Positions 47,421 through 59,009 of a stretch of DNA of 64,000 nt are shown piece after piece. Position 1 is the first letter of the stretch, and each line of letters opens with the position of its first letter. A model generated the notes under the pieces. The model did no database searches, was not told the DNA's origin, and saw only the letters and a list, made by a program, of their open reading frames with translations. The DNA is from Streptococcus mitis. GTDB lineage: Bacteria > Bacillota > Bacilli > Lactobacillales > Streptococcaceae. A program made the position numbers and the translations under genes. The stretch covers positions 744,001-808,000 of the forward strand of contig NZ_JPFU01000013.1 in NCBI RefSeq assembly GCF_000722695.1. Reading direction: 5' to 3'.

Positions 47421-47527
47421 TATAGTTTATTGAAGCTAGAATAGTACACTATAGTTGCTAAAATATTTCTAGAAATTAATTTAACTTTCCTAATCAATTT
47501 GTTCATATCTTATTTCAATCTACTATA
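47421..47527. mobile_element. MITE-like element, copy B
   Basis: A 107 bp element with terminal inverted repeats TATAGTTTATTGAAG and TTTCAATCTACTATA (12 of 15 positions pair). It is followed by ATAATGAAC and then by copy C, so B and C are tandem copies of a 116 bp unit. Confidence 0.75.
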
Positions 47528-47536
47528 ATAATGAAC

Positions 47537-47749
47537 TATAGTAAATTGAAACTAAAACAGTACACTACAACTGCTAAAACATTTTTAGAAATTAATTTAT
47601 ACTCAATGAAAATCAAAGAGCAAACTAGGAAGCTAGCCGCAGGCTGTACTTGAGTACGGTAAGGCGACGCTGACGTGGTTTAAATTTGATTTTCGAAGAG
47701 TATTAACTTTCCTAATCAATTTGTTCATATCTTATTTCAATCTACTATA
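47537..47749. mobile_element. MITE-like element, copy C, interrupted by a RUP
   Basis: The ends TATAGTAAATTGAAA and TTTCAATCTACTATA are intact. Removing the 104 bp RUP and one TA copy leaves 107 bp, exactly the length of copy B. It too is followed by ATAATGAAC. Confidence 0.8.
47600..47703. repeat. RUP-type repeat, copy 5, nested in MITE copy C
   Basis: Element of 104 bp (TACTCAATG ... CGAAGAGTAT) between two TA dinucleotides (47598-47599 and 47704-47705). Comparison with copy B, which reads AATTTAACTTT at this point, shows TA target duplication on insertion. Confidence 0.9.
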
Positions 47750-47777
47750 ATAATGAACTATCATTTGATTAGCTAGT

Positions 47778-47817
47778 AAAAAAAGATAACATCTCCTCTC
47801 GGAGATGCTATCTTTTT
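47778..47817 (-). terminator. Terminator of the giant adhesin gene
   Basis: GATA-CATCTCC and GGAGATG-TATC pair around TCTC, with seven A on the left (T on the minus strand) and five T on the right. It lies about 90 bp after the adhesin stop codon. Confidence 0.8.
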
Positions 47818-48390
47818 GGGGGCGACTAGAACATAGTGTTCCAATCTCTTTTCGTTAAATTTATAGAATGTTTATCCTATAAATTATTTTATCAAGGTAA
47901 TTTCTTACTCTTCTTCCTCGCGTTTTTTCGCGATAAGGAGTCCCCCTGTTGCTGCTGCAAGAAGTGCTAGAGCAAGTGAAGCGCTAGATTGTTCTGTACC
48001 AGTATTTGGCAACTCTTTCGCTCCTGCTTTCTTAGCTGGTGTTGCTGCATTTGAGCCTTGTTCAGCAGATGTAACTGCCTTACCAGCTGGTGCTACTCCA
48101 TGTGAACCTTGTTCAGCAGATGTAACTGCTTTATCAGCTGAGATTACAGCTGTTGTACCATCTGGGAAGGTTACGGTTGTGGTACCATCTTTACCTACTT
48201 TAACATCTGTTGCTGTTGGGTTTGACTTCTTAACTGCTTCTGCTACCTTGGCTTTTTCTGCATCAGTCAAGTTGCTTGGATCTACAACTAGTGTTACTGA
48301 TGGATCTTTAACACCATCTGCATCCTTAGACTTATCATCTGCTTTATTAGCTGGGATTACTGCTGTTGTGCCACCTTTACCTACGTTAAC

Positions 48391-49664
48391 ATCTGTTGCT
48401 GTTGGATTAGATTTCTTAACTGTATCACCTGATGGGATAACGGCTGTTGTACCATCTGGGAAGGTTACGGTGGTTGTTCCATCTTTGCCAACTTTAACAT
48501 CTGTTACTGTTGGGTTTGATTTCTTAACTGCTTCTGCTACCTTAGCTTTGTCTGCTTCAGTCAAGTTGCTTGGATCTACAACTGGTGTTACCGCTGGATC
48601 CTTAACTGCGTTATCTGATGATTTCTTAACTGTATCACCTGATGGGATAACGGCTGTGCTACCATCTGGGAAGGTGACTGTGGTTGTGCCATCTTTGCCA
48701 ACCTTAACATCTGTTACTGTTGGGTTTGATTTCTTAACTGCTTCTGCTACCTTAGCTTTGTCTGCTTCAGTCAAGTTACTTGGATCTACAACTGGTGTTA
48801 CCGCTGGATCCTTAACTGCATTATCTGATGATTTCTTAACTGTATCACCTGATGGAATAACGGCTGTGCTGCCATCTGGGAAGGTTACGGTTGTTGTACC
48901 ATCTTTGCCAACCTTAACATCTGTTACTGTTGGGTTTGATTTCTTAACTGCTTCTGCTACCTTAGCTTTGTCTGCTTCAGTCAAGTTGCTTGGATCTACA
49001 ACTGGTGTTACCGCTGGATCCTTAACTGCGTTATCTGATGATTTCTTAACTGTATCACCTGATGGGATAACGGCTGTTGTACCATCTGGGAAGGTTACCG
49101 TTGTTGTGCCATCTTTGCCAACCTTAACATCTGTTACTGTTGGGTTTGATTTCTTAACTTCGTCTGCTACCTTAGCTTTTTCTGCTTCAGTCAAGTTGCT
49201 TGGATCTACAACTGGTGTTACCGCTGGATCCTTAACTGCATTATCTGATGATTTCTTAACTGTATCACCTGATGGAATAACGGCTGTTGTACCATCTGGG
49301 AAGGTTACCGTTGTTGTGCCATCTTTGCCAACCTTAACATCTGTTACTGTTGGGTTTGATTTCTTAACTTCGTCTGCTACCTTAGCTTTTTCTGCTTCAG
49401 TCAAGTTGCTTGGATCTACAACTGGTGTTACCGCTGGATCCTTAACTGCATTATCTGATGATTTCTTAACTGTATCACCTGATGGGATAACGGCTGTTGT
49501 ACCATCTGGGAAGGTTACCGTTGTTGTGCCATCTTTGCCAACCTTAACATCTGTTACTGTTGGGTTTGATTTCTTAACTTCGTCTGCTACCTTAGCTTTT
49601 TCTGCTTCAGTCAAGTTGCTTGGATCTACAACTGGTGTTACCGCTGGATCCTTAACTGCATTAT
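48391..49664 (-). repeat. 210 bp tandem repeats in the adhesin gene (six copies)
   Basis: CTTAACTGC(G/A)TTATCT recurs at 48601, 48811, 49021, 49231, 49441 and 49651, exactly 210 bp apart. Each unit encodes 70 residues (DPAVTPVVDPSNLTEAEKAK). Units are nearly identical. Confidence 0.92.
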
Positions 49665-51560
49665 CTTTTGTTGCTGTAGCTGGAACACTTGGTTCTGATA
49701 CATTGCCTGCTGGATCTGTTGCTTTCGCTGTTACGTCTCCTGCTGGAAGCTCTTTCGTTGGTGTGATTGTAGCTTTTCCATTTTCGTCTGCTACGCCTTC
49801 ACCAAGCTTGTGACCATCTTTGTCGAACAACTCAACTTTAGATCCTGGTTCTGCACTTACTTCAACTGGTGTCTTAGTTCCTGCTTTATCTGTTAAGTCT
49901 GTCTTAACTTCTGGTTTAGCTGGTGCTTTTGTATCCTTAGTTGCGGTTGCTGGAACACTTGGTTCTGACACATTGCCTGCTGGATCTGTTGCTTTCGCTG
50001 TTACGTCTCCTGCTGGAAGCTCTTTCGTTGGTGTGATTGTAGCTTTTCCGTTTTCGTCTGCTACGCCTTCACCAAGCTTGTGACCATCTTTGTCGAACAA
50101 CTCAACTTTAGATCCTGGTTCTGCTGTCACTTCAACTGGTGTCTTAGTTCCTGCTTTATCTGTTAAGTCTGTCTTAACTTCTGGTTTAGCTGGTGCTTTT
50201 GTATCCTTAGTTGCGGTTGCTGGAACACTTGGTTCTGACACATTTCCTGCTGGATCTGTTGCTTTCGCTGTTACGTCTCCTGCTGGAAGCTCTTTCGTTG
50301 GTGTGATTGTTGCTTTACCATCTTTTCCTGCTACGCCTTCACCAAGCTTGTGACCATCTTTGTCGAACAACTCAACTTTAGATCCTGGTTCTGCACTTAC
50401 TTCAACTGGTGTCTTAGTTCCTGCTTTATCTGTTAAGTCTGTGTTGATTTCTGGTTTAGATGGAGCTTTTGTATCTGCTGTTGCTTTTTCTGGTGTACTT
50501 GGTTCTGACACATTTCCTTCTGGATCTGTTGCTTTCGCTGTTACATCTCCTGCTGGAAGTTCTACTGTTGGTGTGATTGTTGCTTTACCGTCTTTTCCTG
50601 CTACACCTTCACCAATCTTGTTACCATCTTTATCAAATAACTCAACTTTAGATCCTGGTTCTGCACTTACTTCAACTGGTGTCTTAGTTCCTGCTTTATC
50701 TGTTAGGTCTGTGTTGATTTCTGGTTTAGATGGAGCTTTTGTATCTGCTGTTGCTTTTTCTGGTGTACTTGGTTCTGACACATTTCCTGCTGGATCTGTT
50801 GCTTTCGCTGTTACGTCTCCTGCTGGAAGTTCTACTGTTGGTGTGATTGTTGCTTTTCCGTCTTTTCCTGCTACACCTTCACCAATCTTGTGACCATCTT
50901 TATCAAATAACTCAACTTTAGATCCTGGTTCTGCACTTACTTCAACTGGTGTCTTAGTTCCTGCTTTATCTGTTAGATCTGTTTTGATTTCTGGTTTAGC
51001 TGGTGCTTTTGTATCTGCTGTTGCTTCTTCTGGTGTGCTTGGTTGTGATACATTTCCTGCTGGATCTGTTGCTTTCGCTGTTACATCTCCTGCTGGAAGT
51101 TCTACTGTTGGTGTGATTGTTGCTTTACCGTCTTTTCCTGCTACACCTTCACCAAGTTTGTGACCATCTTTATCGAATAACTCAACTTTAGATCCTGGTT
51201 CTGCACTTACTTCAACTGGTGTCTTAGTTCCTGCTTTATCTGTTAGGTCTGTGTTGATTTCTGGTTTAGATGGAGCTTTTGTATCTGCTGTTGCTTTTTC
51301 TGGTGCGCTTGGTTGTGATACATTTCCTGCTGGGTCTGTTGCTTTCGCTATTACATCTCCTGCTGGAAGTTCTACTGTTGGTGTGATTGTAGCTTTTCCA
51401 TCTTTTCCTGCTACGCCTTCACCAATCTTGTTACCATCTTTATCAAATAACTCAACTTTAGATCCTGGTTCTGCACTTACTTCAACTGGTGTCTTAGTTC
51501 CTGCTTTATCTGTTAGATCTGTTTTGATTTCTGGTTTAGCTGGTGCTTTTGTATCTGGTG
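49665..51560 (-). repeat. 270 bp tandem repeats in the adhesin gene (seven copies)
   Basis: TTCAACTGGTGTCTTAG recurs at 49861, 50131, 50401, 50671, 50941, 51211 and 51481, a 270 bp period. Each unit encodes one ~90-residue bacterial Ig-like domain (KTPVEVSAEPGSKVELFDKD). Confidence 0.92.
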
Positions 51561-54500
51561 TTGAACTTGGGGCTTTAACCGTTACTTTAACTGGAACTTC
51601 TTCTTTAGATCCATCTGGGTATGTTACAACTACTGTCGCATCTTTTTCACCTGGTGTCGCTGTGTCTACTGGAGCTTTGAAGGCTACTTTTGTACCCTTA
51701 GGAAGATCTTTTACATTTCCAATTGAATCTTCTGCTTTTGGTGTTGTTCCTTTGTTTACAGTTTGTGGTTTAGCTGTTGGTGTGTTCTTATCTGCATCTG
51801 TTGGTTTTTTAGTTACAAATTCTGATAAAGGTTTTTTATCTTTTGAACCATCAGCATATGTCACAACTACATTATCATCAGCATCTCTAGTAATTGATTG
51901 AATACGTGAAGGTTGTTCTTGTGCATCCACTAATGAACCTTTTTTATCAGCTAAACGTGCGTCTGGATTGTTTTGAGAATATTCAAGTTTAACTTTCTCT
52001 TTAATTTTTTCAAACTCTTTATCAGTAACATTGTTAACATCTGATACAACTACTTTGTCAGCTTCTGCTGGAGTTTTAATATCATATTTTTGAGTTTGAG
52101 GTTTAAGAATTACATTAACCGCAGTTGGATCAGTAGCATCTCTACCATTTCCTCTAGCATCTGCTCCATCTTTATCAATGGCTTTTACAAAACGCCATCC
52201 TAATGGAGTTCCTCCATTTTGAATCGCAGCTTCAAATTTTTCTTTTGTAAATTTCCCTTCGGGTGCTGGAGTACCTGTGTATGTGATAACAGCTGGATTT
52301 TCTGCTGTCGCTGTTGTTTCAGTAGTGAATTTATTCGCAGTGAATCCATATTCTGTATTTTGTTTATTAGTTTCTCCCGCTACATCTTGGAATGATTGGT
52401 TAGAACCTCTTCTTAACTCAGCACTTGCAAGTTTGCCACTATCATCTTTGATTTTAATATCAAAAGAATTCACTTCTGATGCGTAAACATAGACTTCTTT
52501 CTTATTAGGCGCTGGATCAGAATATTGGATTTCTACAGTTGGTTTTTCATTTGTACGTACAAATTCTGATAATGGTTTTTTATCTACAGAACCATCTTTA
52601 TAGGTTACTACAAGATTTCCTTTGTCGTCTTTTGTGACTGATTCAATCTTAGCATCTTTATCAGCTACAGCTGTACCTTTTTTGTCTGCTAAGTTAGCAT
52701 CATCATTCGTTTGAGAGTACTCAAGTTGGAGTTTCTCTTTGATTTTAGCCAAGTCGGCATCTGTTACATTAGCTGGATCTGCTACAACAACTTTTTCAGT
52801 TGGAGTTGCAATGTCATATTTTTGAGTTTGCCCCTTAAGCATGACACGGAATGCACCTGGATCAGTTGCAGTTGAGCTACCCACAGCTTTATTCTCAATA
52901 AATGCACCATCTGTATCCGTTGCAGTTGCATAACGCCAGCCTAAAGCCATACCAGATGGATTTTCTCCTTTAGTCGCTGCATCTAAGGCTTCTTGTTTCA
53001 AACCATCTGTCGCTGCTGGAGTACCTGAGTAAGTAATGACTGCTGGTGTATCTGCTGTCGCTGGAGTTTCAGCATTGATAACATTTGCTTTAAATCCATA
53101 TTGAGTATTGATAGTATTTGCTTCACCTGCAACATCAGCAAACGCTCTGTTACCACCTTGTTTTACAGTGGCACTTGCAATTTTCCCACTATCATCTTTG
53201 AATTTGATATCGAATGAGTTTTCTTCTCCACCATATACATAGACTTCTTTAGTAGACTTATCTGAATATGGAATTTCTACTGTTGGAGCTACTGCTGGAG
53301 TTGTTGGAGCTGCTGGAGCTGCTGGAGCTGGTGGGTTAACTAGATATGTTGCTGCAATCTTATCTTTTGATCCATCAGGATAAGTGATAGTAAGATTTCC
53401 TTTCTCATCCACACTGTATTGTGAATCTGCTGGAAGACTTGGGTTAGCAGTTTTCACTGCTTCGATAATCTTATTCTTTTCAGTTTCACTAACGCCGTTA
53501 GAATCTGCAATATCTACTTTTGTACCTGCAACTGGTTCATATTTCTTAGCTGTCTCAAGAACATTTACTATAAGTGCTCTGTATATCGTTGTTGGTTTAT
53601 CTCGATTCTTCGCATGAAAAACAACCTCAGTTGTTCCTGCTGGCTGGTCCATTGCAACAGTACCACTATACTTAGCATCACGTTGTCTAATCGTAGCTCC
53701 ATTTGAAGATCCTAGGTACCCCCCTGATGGCACTACACCTTTAATAGCTATCGGATTTTTCTCAACCGAAAATTTCTCTAAAGCTGTAGCTTGAGCTACA
53801 ACATCAATATCAATGTTATCGCCAGGATATACTGTAATCTCTGACTTACTTACCAATAGTCTAGTGTCATTGTTACCAGTCACACCACCATCCTTAACAG
53901 TTACTGGTGATGCTGTAACCGTAATTGGTGCACTCTTAGCTGACTCTGTTCCACCTGCTGGTGTTGAAGTCGCTGTAATCTCTCCTGCTGGAAGGCTGTT
54001 TGTAGGGTGAACAGTTGCTACACCTTGAGCATTAGCTACAGCTTCACCGATCACAACACCATCTGTGTTGTAAAGCTTAACAGTTGAACCTGCTGGTGCT
54101 TTAACTGTCACATCAGCCGGCGTACTTGCTTTACCTTCCAAATCATTGACAATTTCTGGACCGCTAGTCGCAGCATCTGTCGCTGGATTGTTAGTTGCAG
54201 CACCTGCCGATGGATTGTTAGTCGCTGCACCTGGCGTTGGATTATTAGTTGCAGCATCTGCCGCTGGAGTTGCTTCTACAGCAGCACTTACTTCTGATGT
54301 TTTACCATTTTTGGTAGCTGTCGCTGCTACAATACCGGCTGGAATGTTTACTGTTGGAGTGATGCTTGCTACACCTTGGTCGTTCGCAACGGCTGTACCA
54401 AGCTTAGTGCCATCATGGGCGAACAAGGAAACTGTAGACCCCGCTTCTGCTTTCACTATCAACCGGAGTTTTAGTATTAGCCTTACCTGTTAGACTTGTC

Positions 54501-56296
54501 GTGATAACTGGCTTAGCTGGTGCTACTGCTTCTTTTTCAACGATTACTTTTACAGGAACTTCTTTTGTAGATGTATCCGGGTAAGTTACAACTACTGTTG
54601 CTTGTTTTTCACCTGGAGTTTGTGTATCAACTGCATTCTTGTACTTAACTGTTGTCCCTTTTGGAAGAGTGTCTAAGTTTCCAATTGATTTTGTCGCATC
54701 TGGTTTTTGACCAACTTTTACAGTTTGAACTTTCGCTGTTGGTTCAGGGGAAACATCAGACTGCCACATTTTCACAGGGTTAGTTGCAATGTTGGCGAAA
54801 GCTGCATTGGCACCTGCAGTGGCGCTACGCATCATACCAAACACAACCTTCATATCTTTCAACTGTTCGTTAGATGTTGTTGCAGGAACTTCAGTTCTAA
54901 AACTCCATGCATAGGCATCATACCCATCACCACCTGTAGTCGAACGATCCACAATCAAACGTTTGTCATTCAAGGCAACATTATTCAATAACTCTTTAGT
55001 TCTCGGAGAAGAATTAGACGCCGCACTCTTGAAATATCTGTCCTCCTGACCGGCAAGTTTTTCTATAGAACGACCATAGAGATTACTTTCCCAACCAGAA
55101 GCCAGAGCAAAGGTATCTTTTTTGTCTAATGGTAATCCAGCAGCTTTATCTGGTGATGGATTTTCAAACGTTACAGAACTACTCAACGCTGAACCATCAG
55201 GTTTTATACGTTGAACTTTTCCATTTATAAATTTAGGGTTGATTGGAGAGTTATATTTTGCACGTGTAATGCTAGTTGGCATATTAACTTCTGCAGGAAT
55301 TTGGATGAAATTTCGATATACATCTCCTCCATCTGTATTATACGTATTAGATAGATTTTCTGCATGATCATTATAAAAGACAAGCCAATCTAATGAAGTA
55401 ATCTTCCCACTAGCGTCTTTATTATATTTAACTTTATAATTTGTAACTCTAGAAACTGCATTAACAGCGTCAGCTGTAGACGTGGCTTTATTAACATCAT
55501 TAAGGATATAGGTATCACTATGACCATTTGCGGCTGCATTTGTACCTTCTGCATAGGCAACTTCCGCTCTAAAAGCATTATTCTTATCTAATGCTTTACC
55601 GTTACGTGAGTCGTTAGATCCTGTGTTTTCGATTGAGTTAGATTCTGATTTTTTCTCAGTGTTTTCTGCTTTTTTACCTACAGTTGGTTGTCCGTTAGTA
55701 GTGTCTACTGCTGGAGTTTCTTTTTTCTCTACAGGTTTTGCTTTTAATTTAGTGTTAGCTGTAGTTACTAATTTGCTGTAAGCTTTTTTTATTTCGTCTT
55801 GAGTTGTTGCGTTTGCTAATGTAGCTTTCGCAGCTTCTAAGTCAGCTTTTAATACCGCAACACTCTCTTCTGTTTTGTTTTCGTATGTTCCGTTAGCTAA
55901 TTTTGCTTCGATTTCTGCAATGTAGTTTTCAAGTTTAGTTTTATCTAAAGCTTTAACTTCTTTTGCAGTTTCTCCACCTAATTTTGCCGCTACTGCTGGT
56001 GTTGTAGCAACTTCTGGCTTGATTTCTGCTACAGCAGCAGGTGCCTCATAAGTCTTGCCATCTCCGTTCTGTGTAGGGTTAACATTCCCAGTAGTCGAGT
56101 TGCTTGCTACAGTAGTTTCTGCTGTGTTTGCATGAACTACTTGAGTAGCTAAGCTAGCTCCGACCGCAAAAACAAGAGAACAACCGAATAGGAAATGCTT
56201 TCCTTTTTTGATCATTCTCCAGTTCTTTTGCTCTGCATTTTTACGATTAAAATACACTATATTTTCTCCTTTTAATTTCTAAAAATAGCATGTAGT

Positions 56297-56358
56297 ACAC
56301 ATACACATACACATACACATACATTCAACATTATAATTTATATAAGCAGATTTGTCAA
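56297..56358 (-). promoter_or_regulatory. Adhesin promoter with hexanucleotide microsatellite at the transcript start
   Basis: On the minus strand TTGACA (56353-56358), 17 bp and TATAAT (56330-56335) form a consensus promoter. The predicted start lies near 56323, at the edge of 4.7 copies of ACACAT (56297-56324). The repeat would thus form the first ~27 bases of the 5' untranslated region. Confidence 0.75.
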
Positions 56359-56591
56359 TTATATTAATTATTTTTTATTATTTTCCATTATTTTCAGAAA
56401 ATTCTAGGATTTAAACCATTCACTATATTGTAATATTGCAATAAAAATAAAATCCCTCTTTTCTTCAAAACTATGATAAATGCCATTTTTCGAATACTTA
56501 TAAAGAGTATATTGATTTTACCTACAGCTAGCTCTTTCCTTTTGAGCGTCAAAAAGTAGAGAACTATGAAAGTAAGCTTATCAGATACCAA
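56359..56591. other. AT-rich intergenic sequence
   Basis: Between the adhesin promoter and RUP copy 6 I see no convincing gene or structured element. A 65-codon frame here has low-complexity content and no ribosome site. Confidence 0.4.
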
Positions 56592-56694
56592 TACTCTTCG
56601 AAAATCTCTTCAAACCACGTCAGTGTCGCCTTACCGTACTCAAGTACAGCTTACGGCTAGCTTCCTAGTTTGCTTTTTGATTTTTATTGAGTAT
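56592..56694. repeat. RUP-type repeat, copy 6
   Basis: A 103 bp element (TACTCTTCGAAAATC ... TTTTTATTGAGTAT) between the adhesin promoter and ritR, of the same subtype as copies 3-5. Confidence 0.88.
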
Positions 56695-56717
56695 AAGAAC
56701 CTGCATTTGTTATTCTT

Positions 56718-56777
56718 CAAAAAAAGCTCTATACTATCTGGAGTTCAGGAATTCCTGCTACAGATAGTATAGAGCTC
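56718..56777 (-). terminator. ritR terminator with a 16 bp perfect stem
   Basis: AGCTCTATACTATCTG (56725-56740) and its exact inverse complement (56761-56776) form a 16 bp stem. The 20-base loop contains the palindrome CAGGAATTCCTG. Seven T residues follow on the minus strand. Confidence 0.85.
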
Positions 56778-56808
56778 AAACAACAGTTACACAAGGGTGA
56801 CTGCTTTT

Positions 56809-57498
56809 CTATTCTTGCATGGTGTAACCAACACCACGAACGGTTTTAATGTAGCTTTTCTGACCTTTTACATCAAGCTTGCTACGTAGATAACGGATAT
56901 AGACATCCACGATATTTGTTTCGGTCGCACTTTCATACTTCCAGACACTTTCCAACAACTGCTCACGAGTCAGAACTTTCTTGCTTCCCATAAGAGTAGC
57001 CAAAAGATCATACTCACGACGGGTCAAAGCAATCATCTCTTCGCCACGATAAACGGTATGATGCTCTACATCCATACGCAGATTGCGGTAAGACGTTGGA
57101 ACCTTCATCTGACTACAGTGTTGGTCGATAAAGTCCCGACCTCGGAAAATAGCTGAAATACGAGCTACCAAATTCTCAATAATAACTGGCTTATAGATGT
57201 AAGAAACGGCAAAGCGTTGGATTGTCTCAATCTGATCTTGCAATTCTTCACGATGATCCAAGACCATGATAACTGAGGCTGGCTTAGTCCGACTCAGCTT
57301 ATCTGCAAAATCCTGGGCTGTCATATCCCCCAGATGAGCATTCAATAAAATCAAGTCATAGTCTGTCTGAAGAGCCATGGAGAGGGCTTTTTGCCCCTCC
57401 TCAACCTGATCAACTCGGTATTGCTCTTTTTGGAGTTCCAAACTTAAAAAATGAGCTAGATTTCTTTCTTTCTCAAGTAATAAAATCCGTTTCCCCAT
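56809..57498 (-). CDS. ritR: RitR, orphan atypical response regulator
   Basis: This 229-residue OmpR-type regulator has a receiver domain whose phospho-acceptor position is Asn53 instead of Asp (ILLNAHLGDM), as known for RitR. Cys128 (FIDQHCSQM), the residue of the known redox switch, is present. The winged-helix DNA-binding domain is at ~135-229 (LTRREYDLLATL, VDVYIRYLRSKLD, TVRGVGYTM). RitR represses iron uptake (piu) and responds to oxidation rather than phosphorylation. It lies 11 bp downstream of gnd and is probably cotranscribed with it. Confidence 0.95.
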   Translation of the reverse strand: MGKRILLLEKERNLAHFLSLELQKEQYRVDQVEEGQKALSMALQTDYDLILLNAHLGDMTAQDFADKLSRTKPASVIMVLDHREELQDQIETIQRFAVSYIYKPVIIENLVARISAIFRGRDFIDQHCSQMKVPTSYRNLRMDVEHHTVYRGEEMIALTRREYDLLATLMGSKKVLTREQLLESVWKYESATETNIVDVYIRYLRSKLDVKGQKSYIKTVRGVGYTMQE

Positions 57499-57509
57499 GG
57501 CAGACCTAC

Positions 57510-58934
57510 TTATTTTTCGTCATACCAAGAGTAGTGGAATGTTCCTTCTTTGTCTTTACGTTGGTAAGTGTGGGCACCAAAGTAGTCACGTTGCGCTTGG
57601 ATCAAGTTTGCTGGAAGGTCAGCTGAACGGTAGCTATCAAAGTAAGTAATAGCTGCTGAGAAGGTTGGTACTGGTACACCAGCTTGAACCGCAAGAGCTA
57701 CGATATCACGCACTGCTTGTTGGTACTTAGCAGTAACATCCAAGAAGTATTCATCCAAAAGAAGGTTAGCAAGATCTGCATCACGGTTGTAAGCATCTGT
57801 AATCTTTTGCAAGAAACGAGAACGGATGATACAACCATCACGCCAGATAGAGGCGATGTCTGCAAATGGCAAGTTCCAGTTGTTTTCTTTAGAAGCTACA
57901 CGCAATTGAGCAAAACCTTGTGCGTATGAAATGATTTTTGAGAAGTAAAGGGCTTGACGGATTTTTTCAATCAACTCAGCCTTGTCCCCTTCAAATTTGA
58001 AGTCAGCTGGTTTTGGAAGGACCTTGCTAGCATGCACACGTTCTTCTTTGTAAGTTGAAATGTAACGGGCAAATACCGACTCAGTGATGAGTGACAATGG
58101 CACACCAAGGTCAAGTGATGATTGGCTAGTCCATTTACCAGTTCCCTTGTTACCTGCAGCATCAAGGATGTAATCTACGATTGGTCCATCTTGACCTTCG
58201 TCGTCTTTACGGCTCAAGATATCAGCTGTAATTTCGATCAAGTAGCTGTCCAATTCACCCTTGTTCCACTCAGTAAAGATTTCAGCCATATCTTCTGCAG
58301 AAAGGCCTAGCAAGTGTTGCATCAAGTCATAGCTTTCTGCGATCAATTGCATATCACCATACTCGATACCATTGTGAACCATTTTCACATAGTGACCAGC
58401 TCCATCAGGACCGATGTAAGTCACACATGGTTTGCCATCTTCTGGTGCTTTAGCTGAGATTTCTTCAAGAACGTCCGCAACCAATTCGTAGGCTTCTTTT
58501 TGTCCACCAGGCATGATAGAAGGACCTTCAAGGGCACCTTTTTCACCACCAGAAACCCCAGTACCGATAAAGTTGATACCTGAGTTTGCCAATTCTTCAT
58601 TACGACGGATGGTATCTTTGTAGAAAGTGTTTCCGCCGTCAATCAAGATATCACCCTTGTCAAGGTGTGGAAGAAGGGCTTGAATAGTAGCATCTGTACC
58701 AGGTCCAGCTTGAACCATGAGCATGATACGACGAGGTTTTTCGATTGAGTTTACAAAACTTTCAACGTCATAGCTTGGTACGAAGTTCTTTTCAGGATGG
58801 CAAGCAATCACATCTTCCGTTTTTTCTTTACTACGGTTGTAGATAGCAACTGTGTAACCACGAGATTCAATATTAAGGGCAAGGTTACGACCCATTACGG
58901 CCATACCTACGACACCAAAGTTAGCTTTTGTCAT
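57510..58934 (-). CDS. gnd: 6-phosphogluconate dehydrogenase, decarboxylating
   Basis: This 474-residue enzyme is full length and catalyses the NADP-linked oxidation of 6-phosphogluconate to ribulose 5-phosphate in the pentose phosphate pathway. It has the Rossmann start [20 protein letters not shown], the family signature [20 protein letters not shown], and [15 protein letters not shown] with the catalytic Lys. It stands just upstream of ritR, a pairing kept in pneumococcus that links NADPH supply to redox control. Confidence 0.97.
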   Translation of the reverse strand: MTKANFGVVGMAVMGRNLALNIESRGYTVAIYNRSKEKTEDVIACHPEKNFVPSYDVESFVNSIEKPRRIMLMVQAGPGTDATIQALLPHLDKGDILIDGGNTFYKDTIRRNEELANSGINFIGTGVSGGEKGALEGPSIMPGGQKEAYELVADVLEEISAKAPEDGKPCVTYIGPDGAGHYVKMVHNGIEYGDMQLIAESYDLMQHLLGLSAEDMAEIFTEWNKGELDSYLIEITADILSRKDDEGQDGPIVDYILDAAGNKGTGKWTSQSSLDLGVPLSLITESVFARYISTYKEERVHASKVLPKPADFKFEGDKAELIEKIRQALYFSKIISYAQGFAQLRVASKENNWNLPFADIASIWRDGCIIRSRFLQKITDAYNRDADLANLLLDEYFLDVTAKYQQAVRDIVALAVQAGVPVPTFSAAITYFDSYRSADLPANLIQAQRDYFGAHTYQRKDKEGTFHYSWYDEK

Positions 58935-59009
58935 TTGACACTCCTCTTATTTGATTTGTTTTATTTTATCATTTTTACTTTTGAAAAGAAAGAATTTTGT
59001 AACGACTGC

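Larger units (their letters stand above)
47905..56257 (-). pseudogene. Giant LPXTG repeat adhesin, split by a frameshift
   Basis: The 5' part (GTG at 56257, AAGGAG nine bases before) encodes a long signal peptide (ending VVHA), a FIVAR-like helical region (~80-155), an adhesin domain (~215-490) and a Rib/Ig-like domain, then stops after ~614 codons. The 3' part (frame 47905-54462, 2185 codons) continues with Ig-like domains, two large unique domains, seven 90-residue and six 70-residue repeats, and the sortase signal LPNTG-helix-KKREEEE. Removing one A (base 54457) joins the frames as TPVDVKAEAGS, matching sister domains. Unless corrected, the cell makes a secreted, unanchored fragment. Intact length would be about 2,784 residues. 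Confidence 0.88.

Noticed and set aside
48179..51901. Long + strand open frames antisense to the adhesin repeats, the longest 544 codons
   Set aside because: They follow the repeat period exactly and have no ribosome site or domain. They arise from the codon bias of a Thr/Val/Asp/Lys-rich repeat protein on the other strand.
56394..56591. 65-codon minus-strand frame upstream of RUP copy 6
   Set aside because: Low-complexity Ile/Leu/Lys content in AT-rich DNA, no ribosome site, no recognisable feature.
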